Notes: generated by a model from the letters alone, not told the origin. A DNA stretch of 64,000 nt from Larkinella arboricola (GCF_003259745.1 NZ_QLMC01000003.1:558001-622000); one strand, 5' to 3'. Positions 36,610-46,792 are shown, counted from the stretch's first letter. Numbers and translations: made by a program.

Positions 36610-38139
36610 TTAATCCACATCCCAGAACAAACGGGTTGAGAAGACATCAACGGTTCCCTGAGCGCCGACGTTGGCGCTGTTTGAGCCAGCCTCGGTATTT
36701 GGATAGAAAAGCCGTACCGGGCGTTTGTCATCGTCGGGCACCTGAATGCTTTGCGGAGTAGCAGGCAGGTTTGTACGACGGTATTCCGTCCAGGATTCCA
36801 GACCGCTGAAATTCGTCAGGGCAATCCACTTCTGAATGGCGATGGCCGCCAGCTTATCCGTAGAGGCATCCCAGTCGTAGTTATTGATTTTACTGCCTTT
36901 GTAAGCAGCCGCACCGGCAACATTGGCTCCGAACGCCCGAAACGACTGGACAATTCCTTCTTCAAAATACGCTTTGGCCGTGTTAGGCAGCGTTACGTCG
37001 CTGTAGCGTTGCTTGGCTTCGGCCAGCAGAAACTGGACTTCGGCTGCGGTCATGATAATAAAGGGACGGTTATATTCACCTTTAACAATCAGGCTCGGTC
37101 CCAGCGAGGTCGTGTTGGCGGGCAGATAACCGGAGCTTACGCCAAAAGGTGTACCCGTGTAATTTGCCGAGATTTCCGGCAGGTTGCTCGTACCCGGCGC
37201 GGAACCGTTTTCACCGCTGTTGGCATACGCAATTCGCTTCATCCGCAGCGTATCGCCGGACGCTTTCAGGCTGTTAATCAGAAACTGCGTTAAACGCGGA
37301 TAATTATTCAACGCTCTTTTGGCTCCGTTCGCGTCATATCCCCAACGATCATAAACGGGGTTTAGCTTTCCGGCCGTTGCCAGATAGAAGAAAGACCCGC
37401 CCGCGCCAACATCTTCGCCCGTGATGAACCCAGATCCTTCGGTTACAATCTTGTTGATCTCCGTTTTAATATAAGCTTCTCTGCCGGTAACCCGGGCCTG
37501 ACGAATCAGAATCCGCATTTTCAGCGAATTGGCAAACTGCGCCCACTTGGTCGTATTCCCTCTGAAAACAATATCGGAACCGGTAAAGGCGCTGGCAAAC
37601 GGATTGGCTTTTAAATCGGCAATGGCTTCATCAAGCAGTGTAATCAGCGATTCATAAATGGCTTTCTGATCATCAAACTTCGGGGCCAGTACCGTACCTC
37701 CTTTCAGAGCTTCCGTATAAGGTACGTTGCCGTAGAGGTCAACCAGTTGCTGAAACATCATGGCCTTCATGACCTTGGCGGGACCTTTCAGGTATTTCTG
37801 GTTGTTGGCGTCGGCGTTGTCGATCACGAACTGATAATCCTGGAGGTTATCGTAGTAGCTGTCCCAGTAATTAAAGTCTCCGTTGGTAAACTGGTAAGCA
37901 AACGTGGTGGTTGAAATGATATAACCGTTTCCCTGCGACCAGTGACCTGACCAGTACTCGCCGGTTTCGTTTACCGCCAGCATGTTGGTGGTCGTCGTAT
38001 TGAGAGCATTCGTCAGCACAAAGCTTGGCGATGCCGTGGGCAGGGTGTTGGGGTTGGTATTGATGTCCAGAAAGGATTCCTTACAAGCCGTCCCAACCAG
38101 CGCCAGAAAAGCAAATACGAATATGGATTTTAATTTCAT
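36610..38139 (-). CDS. SusD/RagB-family outer membrane lipoprotein
   Basis: A 509-residue lipoprotein (lipobox ending GTAC, Cys19) of the SusD-like group, the lid subunit that captures oligosaccharides or peptides for its SusC partner. The start of the mature protein, KESFLDINTNPNTLPTASP, and the FQQLVDLYGNVPYTEAL segment are typical of the SusD_2/RagB-like type. The upstream susC gene ends 20 bases before it, so the two form a pair. No polysaccharide enzyme or regulator is adjacent and the substrate is unknown. Confidence 0.92.
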   Translation of the reverse strand: MKLKSIFVFAFLALVGTACKESFLDINTNPNTLPTASPSFVLTNALNTTTTNMLAVNETGEYWSGHWSQGNGYIISTTTFAYQFTNGDFNYWDSYYDNLQDYQFVIDNADANNQKYLKGPAKVMKAMMFQQLVDLYGNVPYTEALKGGTVLAPKFDDQKAIYESLITLLDEAIADLKANPFASAFTGSDIVFRGNTTKWAQFANSLKMRILIRQARVTGREAYIKTEINKIVTEGSGFITGEDVGAGGSFFYLATAGKLNPVYDRWGYDANGAKRALNNYPRLTQFLINSLKASGDTLRMKRIAYANSGENGSAPGTSNLPEISANYTGTPFGVSSGYLPANTTSLGPSLIVKGEYNRPFIIMTAAEVQFLLAEAKQRYSDVTLPNTAKAYFEEGIVQSFRAFGANVAGAAAYKGSKINNYDWDASTDKLAAIAIQKWIALTNFSGLESWTEYRRTNLPATPQSIQVPDDDKRPVRLFYPNTEAGSNSANVGAQGTVDVFSTRLFWDVD

Positions 38140-38159
38140 GTCAAGACAAGTTCAGTAAT

Positions 38160-41100
38160 CTAGAAAGTAATGTTAAGATTGACGCCATACTGACGCACCG
38201 GCGGGGTCTGGCCCGTTGTATTGATACCAATACCGATGGCCGAGGTGGTGGTTGGGGTAGCGGTACTGCCCGGCGAAGCACTGCCCTGATAGCTAAATTC
38301 CGGGTCGGTGTAGTAATTCAGCTTGTCGACAATCGTAAACAGGTTTCGACCGTAGATGGCGATGCTAGCCCCTGAGATGAACCGGGTTTTGGCGAGCAGA
38401 TTTTGCGGCAGACGATACGCCAGGTTTACATCCCGTAGTTTGATGAACCAGGCCGGAGTTACGAAGTTTTCGGAAATCAGCCGGTAGTTGTCAACCCACA
38501 GGGCGTATTCCGGCTCACGAATCTGAACGGTCGTATTCGGAACAACGGTTTTACCGTCCGTGTCCAGATAAGCCGAGTTTGGGAAAATATGCGGGGCACG
38601 GTTTTCGGTCCATTTACCGGTTCCGGTAAAGGTCATCTGGCGGCCCAAATCACTGAACATAACATTCCCACCGCGATATTCGAAGTTGAACGTAAAGCTA
38701 ACGTTGCCGTAATCCATTTTTGAGCCCAAACCGGCAATGTGCCGGGGCAGCACACCGCCCCGCGCCGATAAGGTGGTCTGGCGCAACGGATAACCCGTGG
38801 CGGAGTTGACCAGCACGCGGCCCGACCCGTCAGAAGCATATTGATAACCGTCGGTTTTCAGAATGGGGAAACGTTCGCCTTTAATGACGTTGGTGTTTGC
38901 GTAGGCAAAGCCGCCGTACTGGAACTCCGTGATACCCGGATACAGGTCAATTACTTTGTTATCATTGAACGAATACCGCACGCTGGCATCCCAGGTAAAC
39001 TTACCCTCTCTGAAGATCAGGTACTTCAGATCCGCTTCGTACCCCCAGTTTTTCGTTTCTCCAACATTGATCAACAGGTTATTGAAACCGGTCGAGTTCG
39101 GAATTTTAACGGTTATTACCTGCCCTTTTGAGGTTTGCGTATATGCCGACACGTCCAGGTTTATGCGGTTGTTCAGCAACTGGAATTCACCACCAATTTC
39201 GGCGGAGTAGACCTGTTCGGGCCGTAGGTTGGCATCCGGCAGGATGTTACCGACGGTCAGACCGACTGTATTGCCATACGGGAAGTTGGCTCCGTTGTTA
39301 TACACCAGATCCAGACCGTACAGCGGAATGTTGTCGTTGGCATTTTTGTTTGCGTTCAACCGGATTTTCGCATAGTTCAAAAACTGGTTCCGTATGGTAG
39401 GAAAGGCGTCGGTCGGAATAAACGAGAGGGCTGCACCGTAATACGGATACGACCAGGTGTTGGCGGGGCGATCGGGCTTATAGAAGCGGGAAGTTGCATC
39501 GAACCGGAACGTACCGTTCAGAATCAACCAGTTCTTGTAATTCGTGGTCAAGTCGGCGTAGTAACCAAACCGGCGTTCCTGGGTGCTGATTTCCCCGCCC
39601 GTTAGTTCGCCCTGGCGGTTTGCTACGTTATACACATCCGGAACAACAATGGAGCTTGAGCCTACCGCAATGGCTTTGGTTGTGCGCTGGTAAACGCTGC
39701 TTCCGAGAATCAGCTTGTTCGAAAGCGGGCCCAAGTCTTTTGCCAGTTGAATCTGGAATTCATTGTTGACGACGTTTTCGGTACCGGAATAATCGGTTAC
39801 CCCGCCCAGCACATCGGTAATGGCCCGGTAAATACCGGTACCGTCACCTTCGCGGAAGAAGGGCGCCGGAATAAAGGCTTTGGATTTGGCCCAGTCGCTG
39901 TATAAAAACTTACCGGTGGTGTTTTTTCCGGTCCGGGAGTTATTCATGATTCCGAGACGCTCGGTAAACGTCAGCCAGGTGGTGGGCCGGAAACTCAGGT
40001 TTACGTTTCCGTTCAGGTTAGCATCCTTGTACTTCATCCGGCTATTATCGGCATTGAAATACGGGTTGTTGTAATAATCGTTGTAATACCCGTTCGGGTT
40101 GGCAAACTGATCGGTTTGCCAGTCGCGCAGGTCGCTCAAGGGCAAGTTGGCGGGCTGGTTGAGTACATCGTTGTAGAAGTCCGACGAGGTGCGGTCGTAA
40201 GCCGCCTGGGTGTAAGCCGCATTGAAACCGGCAGTTACCTTTCCGTATTCTTTGGTAGCCGACAGACGAGCGCCCGTCCGTTCGCTCTTATCATGCGGCA
40301 CAATTCCGCTGATTTTTTGATTCTCAACCGACAGATAAAACGAACTCGTTTCGTCGCCCCCCTGAAAACTGATCTGGTTGTTCATTGACACACCGGTATC
40401 GAAAGCCTTCCGGCGAGCGTCCTTGATCGCCGAGTACGGAAGCATGTATTGGCCGCCGGCTTCCGTGGTCCGGCCCTGCATCCGGATGGAGCCGTCGAAG
40501 GGGTCACCGTACTGCTGGTTTTCGTACGAGCGCCAGTTGTCTTTCATGCGCTCCAGATAGTCTGTCTTATAACCGGCTGCCCCGTACGACGTTGAGTAGT
40601 GCGATCCGGAGCCGTATTTATCCTGAATCTGCGGCAGGAAGCTAATCTGCTCAAAGTTTGTACTGTTGGAGTACGATACGCGCAGTTTTCCCTGTGCTCC
40701 TTTTTTGGTTGTAATAATCAGAGCCCCGTTGATACCGGCTGATCCGTACAGGGTAGCGGCCTGACCACCTTTCAGAATCGACACACTTTCAATGTCGTTT
40801 GGGTTGATGGTAGCCAATATGGTAGAGGTCGTCTGCATACCATCCAGTACCACCAACGCTTCGTTGTTACCGGTCAGCGAACGAAAACCCCGTAACACGA
40901 CTTTTACGGCCGGGTCTACGCTGTTGTTCACATTATACACCGCCAAACCCGTCACTTTTCCGGACAGCGCCTGGGCGAGCTGGGGAGAGCGGCCAACGGT
41001 CACATCGTCTGTACTTACCTTGGAGTACGCATACCCAATCTCCCGCTGATTTTTCCGGATCCCCTGGGCCGTTACCACAATCTCCTGTAATTGAGAAGCG

Positions 41101-41393
41101 TCCGATTGCATGACAACGTTAATTGTCGTCTGGGCTCCGACCGTAACACTCTGGGTCACAAAACCGATAAAGCTATACTGTAAAACGGTACCTTTCGATA
41201 CACTGATCTCGTAAGTCCCATCAGCATTACTGGTTGCTCCTTTGGTAGAACCTTTCACAACAATGTTTACGCCCGGAAGCGGAGAACCGTCTTCAGAAGC
41301 CGTTACCCGGCCAGACACGTTGATGTTCTGCGCCAGCAACGGCAAACAGAATACGAGCGACAGTAGCCAGCTACTGAGTAAAAGTTTTTTCAT
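38160..41393 (-). CDS. SusC/RagA-family TonB-linked outer membrane transporter
   Basis: A 1077-residue TonB-dependent transporter. Signal peptide to about residue 21; CarboxypepD_reg-like beta-sandwich (about 24-110, SPLPGVNIVVKGSTKGATS); TonB box LQEIVVTAQG; plug domain with LDGMQTT and SILKGGQAATLYGSAGINGALIITTK; then a 22-strand barrel ending in YGVNLNITF. It works with the SusD-like protein downstream. Immediately upstream is a motif shared with the other susC. Confidence 0.95.
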   Translation of the reverse strand: MKKLLLSSWLLSLVFCLPLLAQNINVSGRVTASEDGSPLPGVNIVVKGSTKGATSNADGTYEISVSKGTVLQYSFIGFVTQSVTVGAQTTINVVMQSDASQLQEIVVTAQGIRKNQREIGYAYSKVSTDDVTVGRSPQLAQALSGKVTGLAVYNVNNSVDPAVKVVLRGFRSLTGNNEALVVLDGMQTTSTILATINPNDIESVSILKGGQAATLYGSAGINGALIITTKKGAQGKLRVSYSNSTNFEQISFLPQIQDKYGSGSHYSTSYGAAGYKTDYLERMKDNWRSYENQQYGDPFDGSIRMQGRTTEAGGQYMLPYSAIKDARRKAFDTGVSMNNQISFQGGDETSSFYLSVENQKISGIVPHDKSERTGARLSATKEYGKVTAGFNAAYTQAAYDRTSSDFYNDVLNQPANLPLSDLRDWQTDQFANPNGYYNDYYNNPYFNADNSRMKYKDANLNGNVNLSFRPTTWLTFTERLGIMNNSRTGKNTTGKFLYSDWAKSKAFIPAPFFREGDGTGIYRAITDVLGGVTDYSGTENVVNNEFQIQLAKDLGPLSNKLILGSSVYQRTTKAIAVGSSSIVVPDVYNVANRQGELTGGEISTQERRFGYYADLTTNYKNWLILNGTFRFDATSRFYKPDRPANTWSYPYYGAALSFIPTDAFPTIRNQFLNYAKIRLNANKNANDNIPLYGLDLVYNNGANFPYGNTVGLTVGNILPDANLRPEQVYSAEIGGEFQLLNNRINLDVSAYTQTSKGQVITVKIPNSTGFNNLLINVGETKNWGYEADLKYLIFREGKFTWDASVRYSFNDNKVIDLYPGITEFQYGGFAYANTNVIKGERFPILKTDGYQYASDGSGRVLVNSATGYPLRQTTLSARGGVLPRHIAGLGSKMDYGNVSFTFNFEYRGGNVMFSDLGRQMTFTGTGKWTENRAPHIFPNSAYLDTDGKTVVPNTTVQIREPEYALWVDNYRLISENFVTPAWFIKLRDVNLAYRLPQNLLAKTRFISGASIAIYGRNLFTIVDKLNYYTDPEFSYQGSASPGSTATPTTTSAIGIGINTTGQTPPVRQYGVNLNITF

Positions 41394-41836
41394 AGAAATG
41401 GTGACAATTAGTTTGGTTAATTCAGGAGTTGATACAGTCTGGTATTATTTTCTTATAGAGTAAGCGTGGCAACACCGGGAAGGAAGAGCAAACCGGGAAG
41501 ACCGTTATTCAGAGTCGGCGGGGAACCGTCTTTACCCGAAAACCCTGTGCTGGAGAAGGGCCGTTTTGGGGCATAGAAAACTTGTTCGGATGTGCTGTAT
41601 AGACACAACCGGCTAATGGGTACATGTTTATGCATAGGTAGCTTAGGTTAATAAATGCCACCTAAGTTAATCAAAACAAAATACCAGTCAATAAATGAAA
41701 CTATAAAATTTTCTCCTGACTATAATAAAATATACGGTATATCGTACTACACATTTCCCAATATCCTACTTTTAACTAAATTTCTATAAACTATAGATTA
41801 CATGGTCCTTATTTCATTTTAGCTGGCAACTAAACA
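41394..41836. other. long leader region upstream of first susC
   Basis: A region of about 440 bases with no convincing gene. It contains two matches to a sequence also found before the second susC: near 41415-41425 (GTTTGGTTAAT) and at 41639-41655 (TAGCTTAGGTTAATAAA). An inverted repeat TTAGGT/ACCTAA occurs at about 41644-41674. I could not find a full promoter. An A/T-rich stretch at 41655-41830 is the likely promoter zone. Confidence 0.45.
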
Positions 41837-41877
41837 AAAAAGCGCCCTTGTCTGACCGTCAGACAAGGGCGCTTTTT
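41837..41877 (-). terminator. terminator of second susCD pair
   Basis: AAAAAGCGCCCTTGTCTGA (41837-41855) and TCAGACAAGGGCGCTTTTT (41859-41877) form a perfect 19-bp stem with loop CCG, with a T-run on both strands. It lies 21 bases after the SusD stop at 41899. Confidence 0.9.
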
Positions 41878-41898
41878 AAGAGCGATAGCTTAGCGTGC

Positions 41899-43353
41899 TT
41901 ATTGCTTGTCCCACCAGACGCGGGTGTACTGCGTATCTGGACCCTGGCTGGCAATAACGGCGTTGTAATTAGTCGTGTTCAGCGTTCCTTCGGTTGTCAC
42001 CGGATACGCTAACCGACGCGGAATAGCGGTACCCCCGTTCAGCGGGGCAGCCGCCGGTTTCAGGACCGGATATCCCGTCCGACGCCATGAGTTCCAGGCC
42101 TGCGTTCCCTGGAAGAACAGAGCGATCCAGCGTTGCGTAGCAATTTGCTCGATGGCTTTCGCGTCTGAATACGCTACATCGGGCTGAGCAATGTAAGCGG
42201 TATAGGCAGCATCCGTGTAAGCCGTTCCCATCCATTGTTGCAGCGAAGCTTTCACAGCCGATTCGTACAATGCCTTTGCATCGCCGGTAATCCAGCCTAA
42301 TTTAGCCGCTTCGGCCTGCGCAAACAGGACTTCTGCATAGGTTACGACATTAACCGGAGCATTTTGCGCAGAAAGTGTTGTAGCTGCCAAAGAGAAGTTC
42401 TGAGCGGGTCCGGCCGGCGGGAAAGCAGCGTAAGGAGCACCCGCATAATCACCAACCTCATTTTTAGCCGCTATATAAGGCAAACGCGGGTCGTTTACTT
42501 TCTTCAGGTAATTTACAAACACATCACTGACGGCGAAATCTTTCCGGTTGCTGCGTACATAATTTGTATACAACGGATTTTCGTTGTTCGCATCTGCCAG
42601 GAAGGTATAGCGTACATTGTCAGCATTTGAAGCTAAGACGCCATCCGCCAGCGCAGCCGTAAACTCGGCTTTGCCTTTCGTCGGATCTACCTTCGACAGT
42701 TGCAGGGCCATCAGCATCCGCTGGGTAGCCGCAAATTTTTTCCAGTTGGTGGCATTACCGTTCAGCAAAATATCGCCTTTCACCGCGGTTCCGCCATCAA
42801 ACTGAGCAGCCGCTTCTTTGAACTCCTTAAACAGGTCGTTGTAAATATCCTGTTGTTTGTCGAAGGCTGGTGAAAAGTTTTCGGCACCTTTCAACGCTTG
42901 TGAATACGGAATATCGCCCCAACGGTCCGTCATCCACCGGAAAATGTACGCTTTCAAGATCCGGGCAACCGCAATCTGGTTGTTGTTCGATCCGTACGTA
43001 GCCACGCTGGCTCTCGTAGCAGGGTCTGTATTCTGATCGATAATAGCCTGGAGGTTCACCAGCGGACCTGAGTATAAACCGTTGTAGCTAAAGTTGATGG
43101 TTTTGTAGCGCGAATCCTCGATATACGTAATATCACTGAACTGCTGCACGTACAAGGCCGGAGCAATGTTGAAGCCGCCCGGGCCTACCTGGCTATTGGT
43201 CGTACCAACGCCAGTCCGAATGGCAGCCGTAAACAAGCTAGCGGTGTTAGGCAACAACGGGCTGTTTGGGTTGACATTCATTTCTTCGAAGTTGTTACAG
43301 GCTACTGTAGACAACATCAACCCTGCCAGAATAAAGGGCTTATAAAATTTCAT
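41899..43353 (-). CDS. SusD/RagB-family outer membrane lipoprotein
   Basis: A 484-residue SusD-like lipoprotein with lipobox LSTVAC (Cys19 from ATG 43353), followed by NNFEEMNVNPNSP. The central ARILKAYIFRWMTDRWGDIPYSQAL segment is the SusD_2-type tetratricopeptide-like helix region. I chose ATG 43353 because it directly precedes the signal; the longer frame reads through the stem-loop at 43395-43442. Partner of the susC gene upstream. It is clearly different in sequence from the SusD at 36610. Confidence 0.92.
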   Translation of the reverse strand: MKFYKPFILAGLMLSTVACNNFEEMNVNPNSPLLPNTASLFTAAIRTGVGTTNSQVGPGGFNIAPALYVQQFSDITYIEDSRYKTINFSYNGLYSGPLVNLQAIIDQNTDPATRASVATYGSNNNQIAVARILKAYIFRWMTDRWGDIPYSQALKGAENFSPAFDKQQDIYNDLFKEFKEAAAQFDGGTAVKGDILLNGNATNWKKFAATQRMLMALQLSKVDPTKGKAEFTAALADGVLASNADNVRYTFLADANNENPLYTNYVRSNRKDFAVSDVFVNYLKKVNDPRLPYIAAKNEVGDYAGAPYAAFPPAGPAQNFSLAATTLSAQNAPVNVVTYAEVLFAQAEAAKLGWITGDAKALYESAVKASLQQWMGTAYTDAAYTAYIAQPDVAYSDAKAIEQIATQRWIALFFQGTQAWNSWRRTGYPVLKPAAAPLNGGTAIPRRLAYPVTTEGTLNTTNYNAVIASQGPDTQYTRVWWDKQ

Positions 43354-43394
43354 AATGTCTGTTTTTGAAAAAGTTTGTTGGGCTTTGAAAATCA

Positions 43395-43442
43395 GGATAG
43401 AAAGCTCATATTTCATAACGAAATTCTGAGCTTTTTCTATCC
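43395..43442 (-). repeat. stem-loop between susC and susD
   Basis: GGATAGAAAGCTCATATTTC pairs with GAAATTCTGAGCTTTTTCTATCC-type sequence in an imperfect stem of about 20 bp around the loop AT-AACG. It lies in the 104-base gap between the second susC and its susD, inside the operon. It may set the susC to susD expression ratio by processing or attenuation (inference). Confidence 0.6.
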
Positions 43443-43457
43443 ATAATTTCACATTTA

Positions 43458-46400
43458 TTAGAGGCCAAGACGCAGGTTAACACCGAAGGAGCGAACCGGC
43501 GGCAACTGACCACCTTCATACCACAAAGTCTCTGATTCCGAGATGTCAATACCACCACCCACGGCGCTATAGATCAGGAGCGGGTTACGGGCAATCAGCG
43601 AAACGTTAGCCGATTTGATAAATTTCCCCAGCATGTTCTTCGGCAGGTTGTAACCAACTGCAATCTCACGCAGCTTGATGTACGTTTTATCGTAGATCCA
43701 GTACTCATTCAGCGCAAACAACCAGTTTTCATACAGGTTTTGAGTTTCAACCCGCGTCTTGTTCGGCTGGCCATCTTCGGTTACACCTTCCAGCAGAATA
43801 CCACCACCGGCCGATACCGGATCACGCTTGGGCTTGCCCAGTTCGTTCAAACCAGCGGTTTCGGCACCCAGACCCGAGTAGTTATTGAACATTTTGGTCG
43901 TTGAAAAGAACTTACCACCCGCAATGAAGTCGGCGTTAACACGCAACGACAATCCTTTGTACGTAAAGGTGTTCAGGAAACCGCCTTTGAATTTCGGCAG
44001 AACCGAACCCAGGGGCACGTTTTCTTCCTTGATGTACAAGCCGGCGTTAGGACCGCTGCCATACACCATGCGATTACCATTGGCATCTTTCTTAATTCCC
44101 TGACCAACCAGTAAACCCCAGTCTTCACCTTCGCGGGCGTTCAGGGTCAGTGTCCGCCATTGTGATCCCTCCGGAATTTGGTAGTTTGTTAAACCGTCCT
44201 GCAGTTTAACCACTTTCGAGCGGTTGCGGTCCAGGTTGATATCAAACTCCCAGGTAAAACCGGAAGCGGACCGGACCGGTACTGCGTTGATGTGTAACTC
44301 CAGACCGCTGGTCTGAATCAGACCCGCATTAATAACGGCATTTGTATAACCACTGGTTGGCGTAACCGGGATCGGGATGATCTGATTCTTGTTGTCGTTA
44401 CGATAGGCCGTAAATTCAAAACCCAGTCGGTTACTCAGGAAACGCAGGTCAATACCTCCTTCATACGATGATGAAAGACCGGGCTGCAAAGCAGCGTTTG
44501 GCAAGGTTGTTGGCAGCGTCAGGGTAGCGTTGCTTCCGTAAGCCGTACCTGAGTTATAGGCCAGGGCCGTTTGATAAGGGCCTATGTCGGTACCAACCTG
44601 TGCGTAACTGGCACGGATTTTACCATATGACAGGATGCTGTTCTGCGGAATCAACTCGGAGAACACAAGACCGGCAGAAACCGAAGGATACAGGTACGAA
44701 TTGTTGGCTTTTGGCAAAGTAGAGGCCCAGTCGTTCCGGATCGAAGCTTCTACAAAGACGAAGTCTTTATACCCGATGCTGACGTTTCCGAAAAGGCTGT
44801 TTACCTGCCGCTCGTACAAGTAGTTATTTGATATAGGCCGGTTGATCGAAGCAGCAATGTTGTAGAAGTTCGGTGCAGAAAGCCCACCTACGGTTGCCTG
44901 GAACTGGCCACTGATGCGGTTATAGCGGATGTTACCCCCTACGTTTGCCACCAGTGAGAAATCTGCGATGTCCTGATTATAGCTTACCAGAGCTTCATAG
45001 TTGTTTTCCCGGGAGTTGGCGCTCAAAGTAGCATAGCCCCCCTGACCACCTTCATTCAGCGTTCCCTGTGCCACACGCGACTCCTGGCTAAAGTAGTTCT
45101 GATCGCGACGAACGGTGGCCGATGCTTTCAAGAAAGGCGTAAACTCATACGTTAAGCCAAAGTCCCCGAAAAGTCTGTCACTCCGGTTGTTGTTGGTATT
45201 TTCGTAAACCTGCGTATAAGGGCTATCCCAGTATTTCGGGCGTGGGTCTGTAGGGCCACCGATGTTCCAGCTCCGGAACGTTCCATCCGGGTTTTTATAG
45301 TTACGCAGATCATCAATGCTCAGCTGACGCTGGAACCATTGGTTAAATGAACCAACCGTTTGGTTGTATCCATTCAAGGTTGCGTTCGAAATACCCAGCG
45401 GGCTGTTTGAAGGCGTTCTACCACCGCTCGATCCGTAGTTATCAGCCGGCAGGTTGGTTGTCTTGAACGCCGTATAATTGATGTTCAGGTTAGCTGATAG
45501 CTTCTCGGCAAACTTGATTGTGTTTTTGGCGCTGACAAAATCCCGGGTCTGCGATGAGTTCGGAATAATACCGTTGTTGATAATGTGCGAATACGAGATC
45601 CGGCTCTGGAACGCTTCGGTACCGCGCGAGAAGGCAATGTTAGTGTTGTTGCTGATCGGCTTGGCAAAGAAGTCACGTACGTTATTCGGATTGGCCGAGT
45701 AAGGCGTTAGCTGACCAAATTGCGGTCCCTGCTGCCAGGAGGCCGCCGAACGGTGCGGTTGACCATCCAGCCGGGGGCCCCAGCTTTCATCGGCAGAGTA
45801 ATCCAACATGCGCTGTCCTTCGTAACTGGCCCAGGAAGCCGGATGGATGGCGGGATTGAATTTAAAAGTTGCCCAATCCTGCGAGTAACCACCACCGTAT
45901 TCGTTCTGGTATTTCGGCAGCATACCCACCATATCAAGCGTCGTGCTGTGGTTGATATCCAGGCGGGTTTCACCGGCTTTGGCGCGCTTGGTCGTGATGA
46001 CGATAACCCCCGCCGAAGCCCGGTTACCGTACAGAGCCGTTGCGGAAGGTCCTTTCAGAACCGAAAGGTTTTCGACATCATCCATGTTCACCTGGCTCAC
46101 GTCGGTCGGTGTACCGTCCACCACGTACAGCGGATCTCCGCCCGTCAGGGAGTTAACACCCCGAATCCGGATGCTCGGGCTACCGAATTTAGCTCCCGAC
46201 TGACCCAGAACCTGCACCCCGGCGATTTTACCAGCCAGTGCGTTGGCTACGTTCTGATCGCGGGCAATGTTCAGTTTCTCCTGTTTCAGTTCCTGAACCG
46301 AATAGTTGAGGGCTTTCTTTTCCCGCGAGATACCGAGGGCCGTAACGACAATTTCCTGGAGTGTCGAAGCATCCGGTTGCAGTACAACATCAACGGTAGT

Positions 46401-46667
46401 GCGGTTACCAACAGAAACGTCAGTCGTTTTAAATCCAATAAAGGAGAACGATAAAGTTTGGGCATTGTCCGGTACACTGAGGGAGTAAGTACCATTGACA
46501 TCGGATGTGGCTCCGCGGGAGGTTCCCTTTACCACAATGTTAACACCGGGAAGGGGCGAGCTGTCTTCACCTGAGGTCACCTTGCCAGTAATCGTACGAT
46601 TCTGGGCATAAGTGATGCCCACTGTACCAAGCAGGCACAGCGAGGCCATCAGTAAACGTTTTAACAT
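43458..46667 (-). CDS. SusC/RagA-family TonB-linked outer membrane transporter
   Basis: A 1069-residue TonB-dependent transporter. Signal ends near TYAQ (residue 22); CarboxypepD_reg-like domain (SSPLPGVNIVVKGTSRGATS); TonB box LQEIVVTALG; plug with IRIRGVNSLTGGDPLYVVDG and SVLKGPSATALYGNRASAGVIVITT; barrel ending FGVNLRLGL. The N-terminal domain is close to that of the other SusC, while the barrel differs, so the two likely take different substrates. It has a terminator-bounded unit with the susD at 41899. Confidence 0.95.
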   Translation of the reverse strand: MLKRLLMASLCLLGTVGITYAQNRTITGKVTSGEDSSPLPGVNIVVKGTSRGATSDVNGTYSLSVPDNAQTLSFSFIGFKTTDVSVGNRTTVDVVLQPDASTLQEIVVTALGISREKKALNYSVQELKQEKLNIARDQNVANALAGKIAGVQVLGQSGAKFGSPSIRIRGVNSLTGGDPLYVVDGTPTDVSQVNMDDVENLSVLKGPSATALYGNRASAGVIVITTKRAKAGETRLDINHSTTLDMVGMLPKYQNEYGGGYSQDWATFKFNPAIHPASWASYEGQRMLDYSADESWGPRLDGQPHRSAASWQQGPQFGQLTPYSANPNNVRDFFAKPISNNTNIAFSRGTEAFQSRISYSHIINNGIIPNSSQTRDFVSAKNTIKFAEKLSANLNINYTAFKTTNLPADNYGSSGGRTPSNSPLGISNATLNGYNQTVGSFNQWFQRQLSIDDLRNYKNPDGTFRSWNIGGPTDPRPKYWDSPYTQVYENTNNNRSDRLFGDFGLTYEFTPFLKASATVRRDQNYFSQESRVAQGTLNEGGQGGYATLSANSRENNYEALVSYNQDIADFSLVANVGGNIRYNRISGQFQATVGGLSAPNFYNIAASINRPISNNYLYERQVNSLFGNVSIGYKDFVFVEASIRNDWASTLPKANNSYLYPSVSAGLVFSELIPQNSILSYGKIRASYAQVGTDIGPYQTALAYNSGTAYGSNATLTLPTTLPNAALQPGLSSSYEGGIDLRFLSNRLGFEFTAYRNDNKNQIIPIPVTPTSGYTNAVINAGLIQTSGLELHINAVPVRSASGFTWEFDINLDRNRSKVVKLQDGLTNYQIPEGSQWRTLTLNAREGEDWGLLVGQGIKKDANGNRMVYGSGPNAGLYIKEENVPLGSVLPKFKGGFLNTFTYKGLSLRVNADFIAGGKFFSTTKMFNNYSGLGAETAGLNELGKPKRDPVSAGGGILLEGVTEDGQPNKTRVETQNLYENWLFALNEYWIYDKTYIKLREIAVGYNLPKNMLGKFIKSANVSLIARNPLLIYSAVGGGIDISESETLWYEGGQLPPVRSFGVNLRLGL

Positions 46668-46673
46668 GTTTTT

Positions 46674-46690
46674 AGCTTAGGTTAATGAAC
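46674..46690 (-). promoter_or_regulatory. conserved leader element of susC
   Basis: Read on the minus strand, TTCATTAACCTAAGCTA lies 6 bases before the ATG of this susC. The same 17 bases with one change occur at 41639-41655, and a shorter variant lies just before the first susC. Probably a 5'-leader element affecting translation or regulation; function unknown. Confidence 0.4.
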
Positions 46691-46784
46691 AATGTAATCT
46701 TATTCAAAAGTGAAATTACTACAAAATTTTCTTTTGTCAATATCCAAAAAGCCAATAGGCTTCGGAAGGCTAGCCAATAAACGG

Positions 46785-46792
46785 CAAAAATA
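46785..46792 (-). promoter_or_regulatory. possible -7 element of second susCD operon
   Basis: Minus-strand TATTTTTG matches TAnnTTTG, about 118 bases before the susC ATG. No -33 match at standard spacing. Confidence 0.3.

Noticed and set aside
41453-41635. 60-codon minus-strand frame upstream of the first susC, preceded by the shared leader motif
   Set aside because: Translation looks like random Ser/Pro-rich sequence with no signal or domain; kept only as part of the leader observation.
45720-46454. 244-codon forward frame opposite the second susC
   Set aside because: Antisense shadow of a clear susC gene; composition is Arg/His-rich as expected of a shadow frame.
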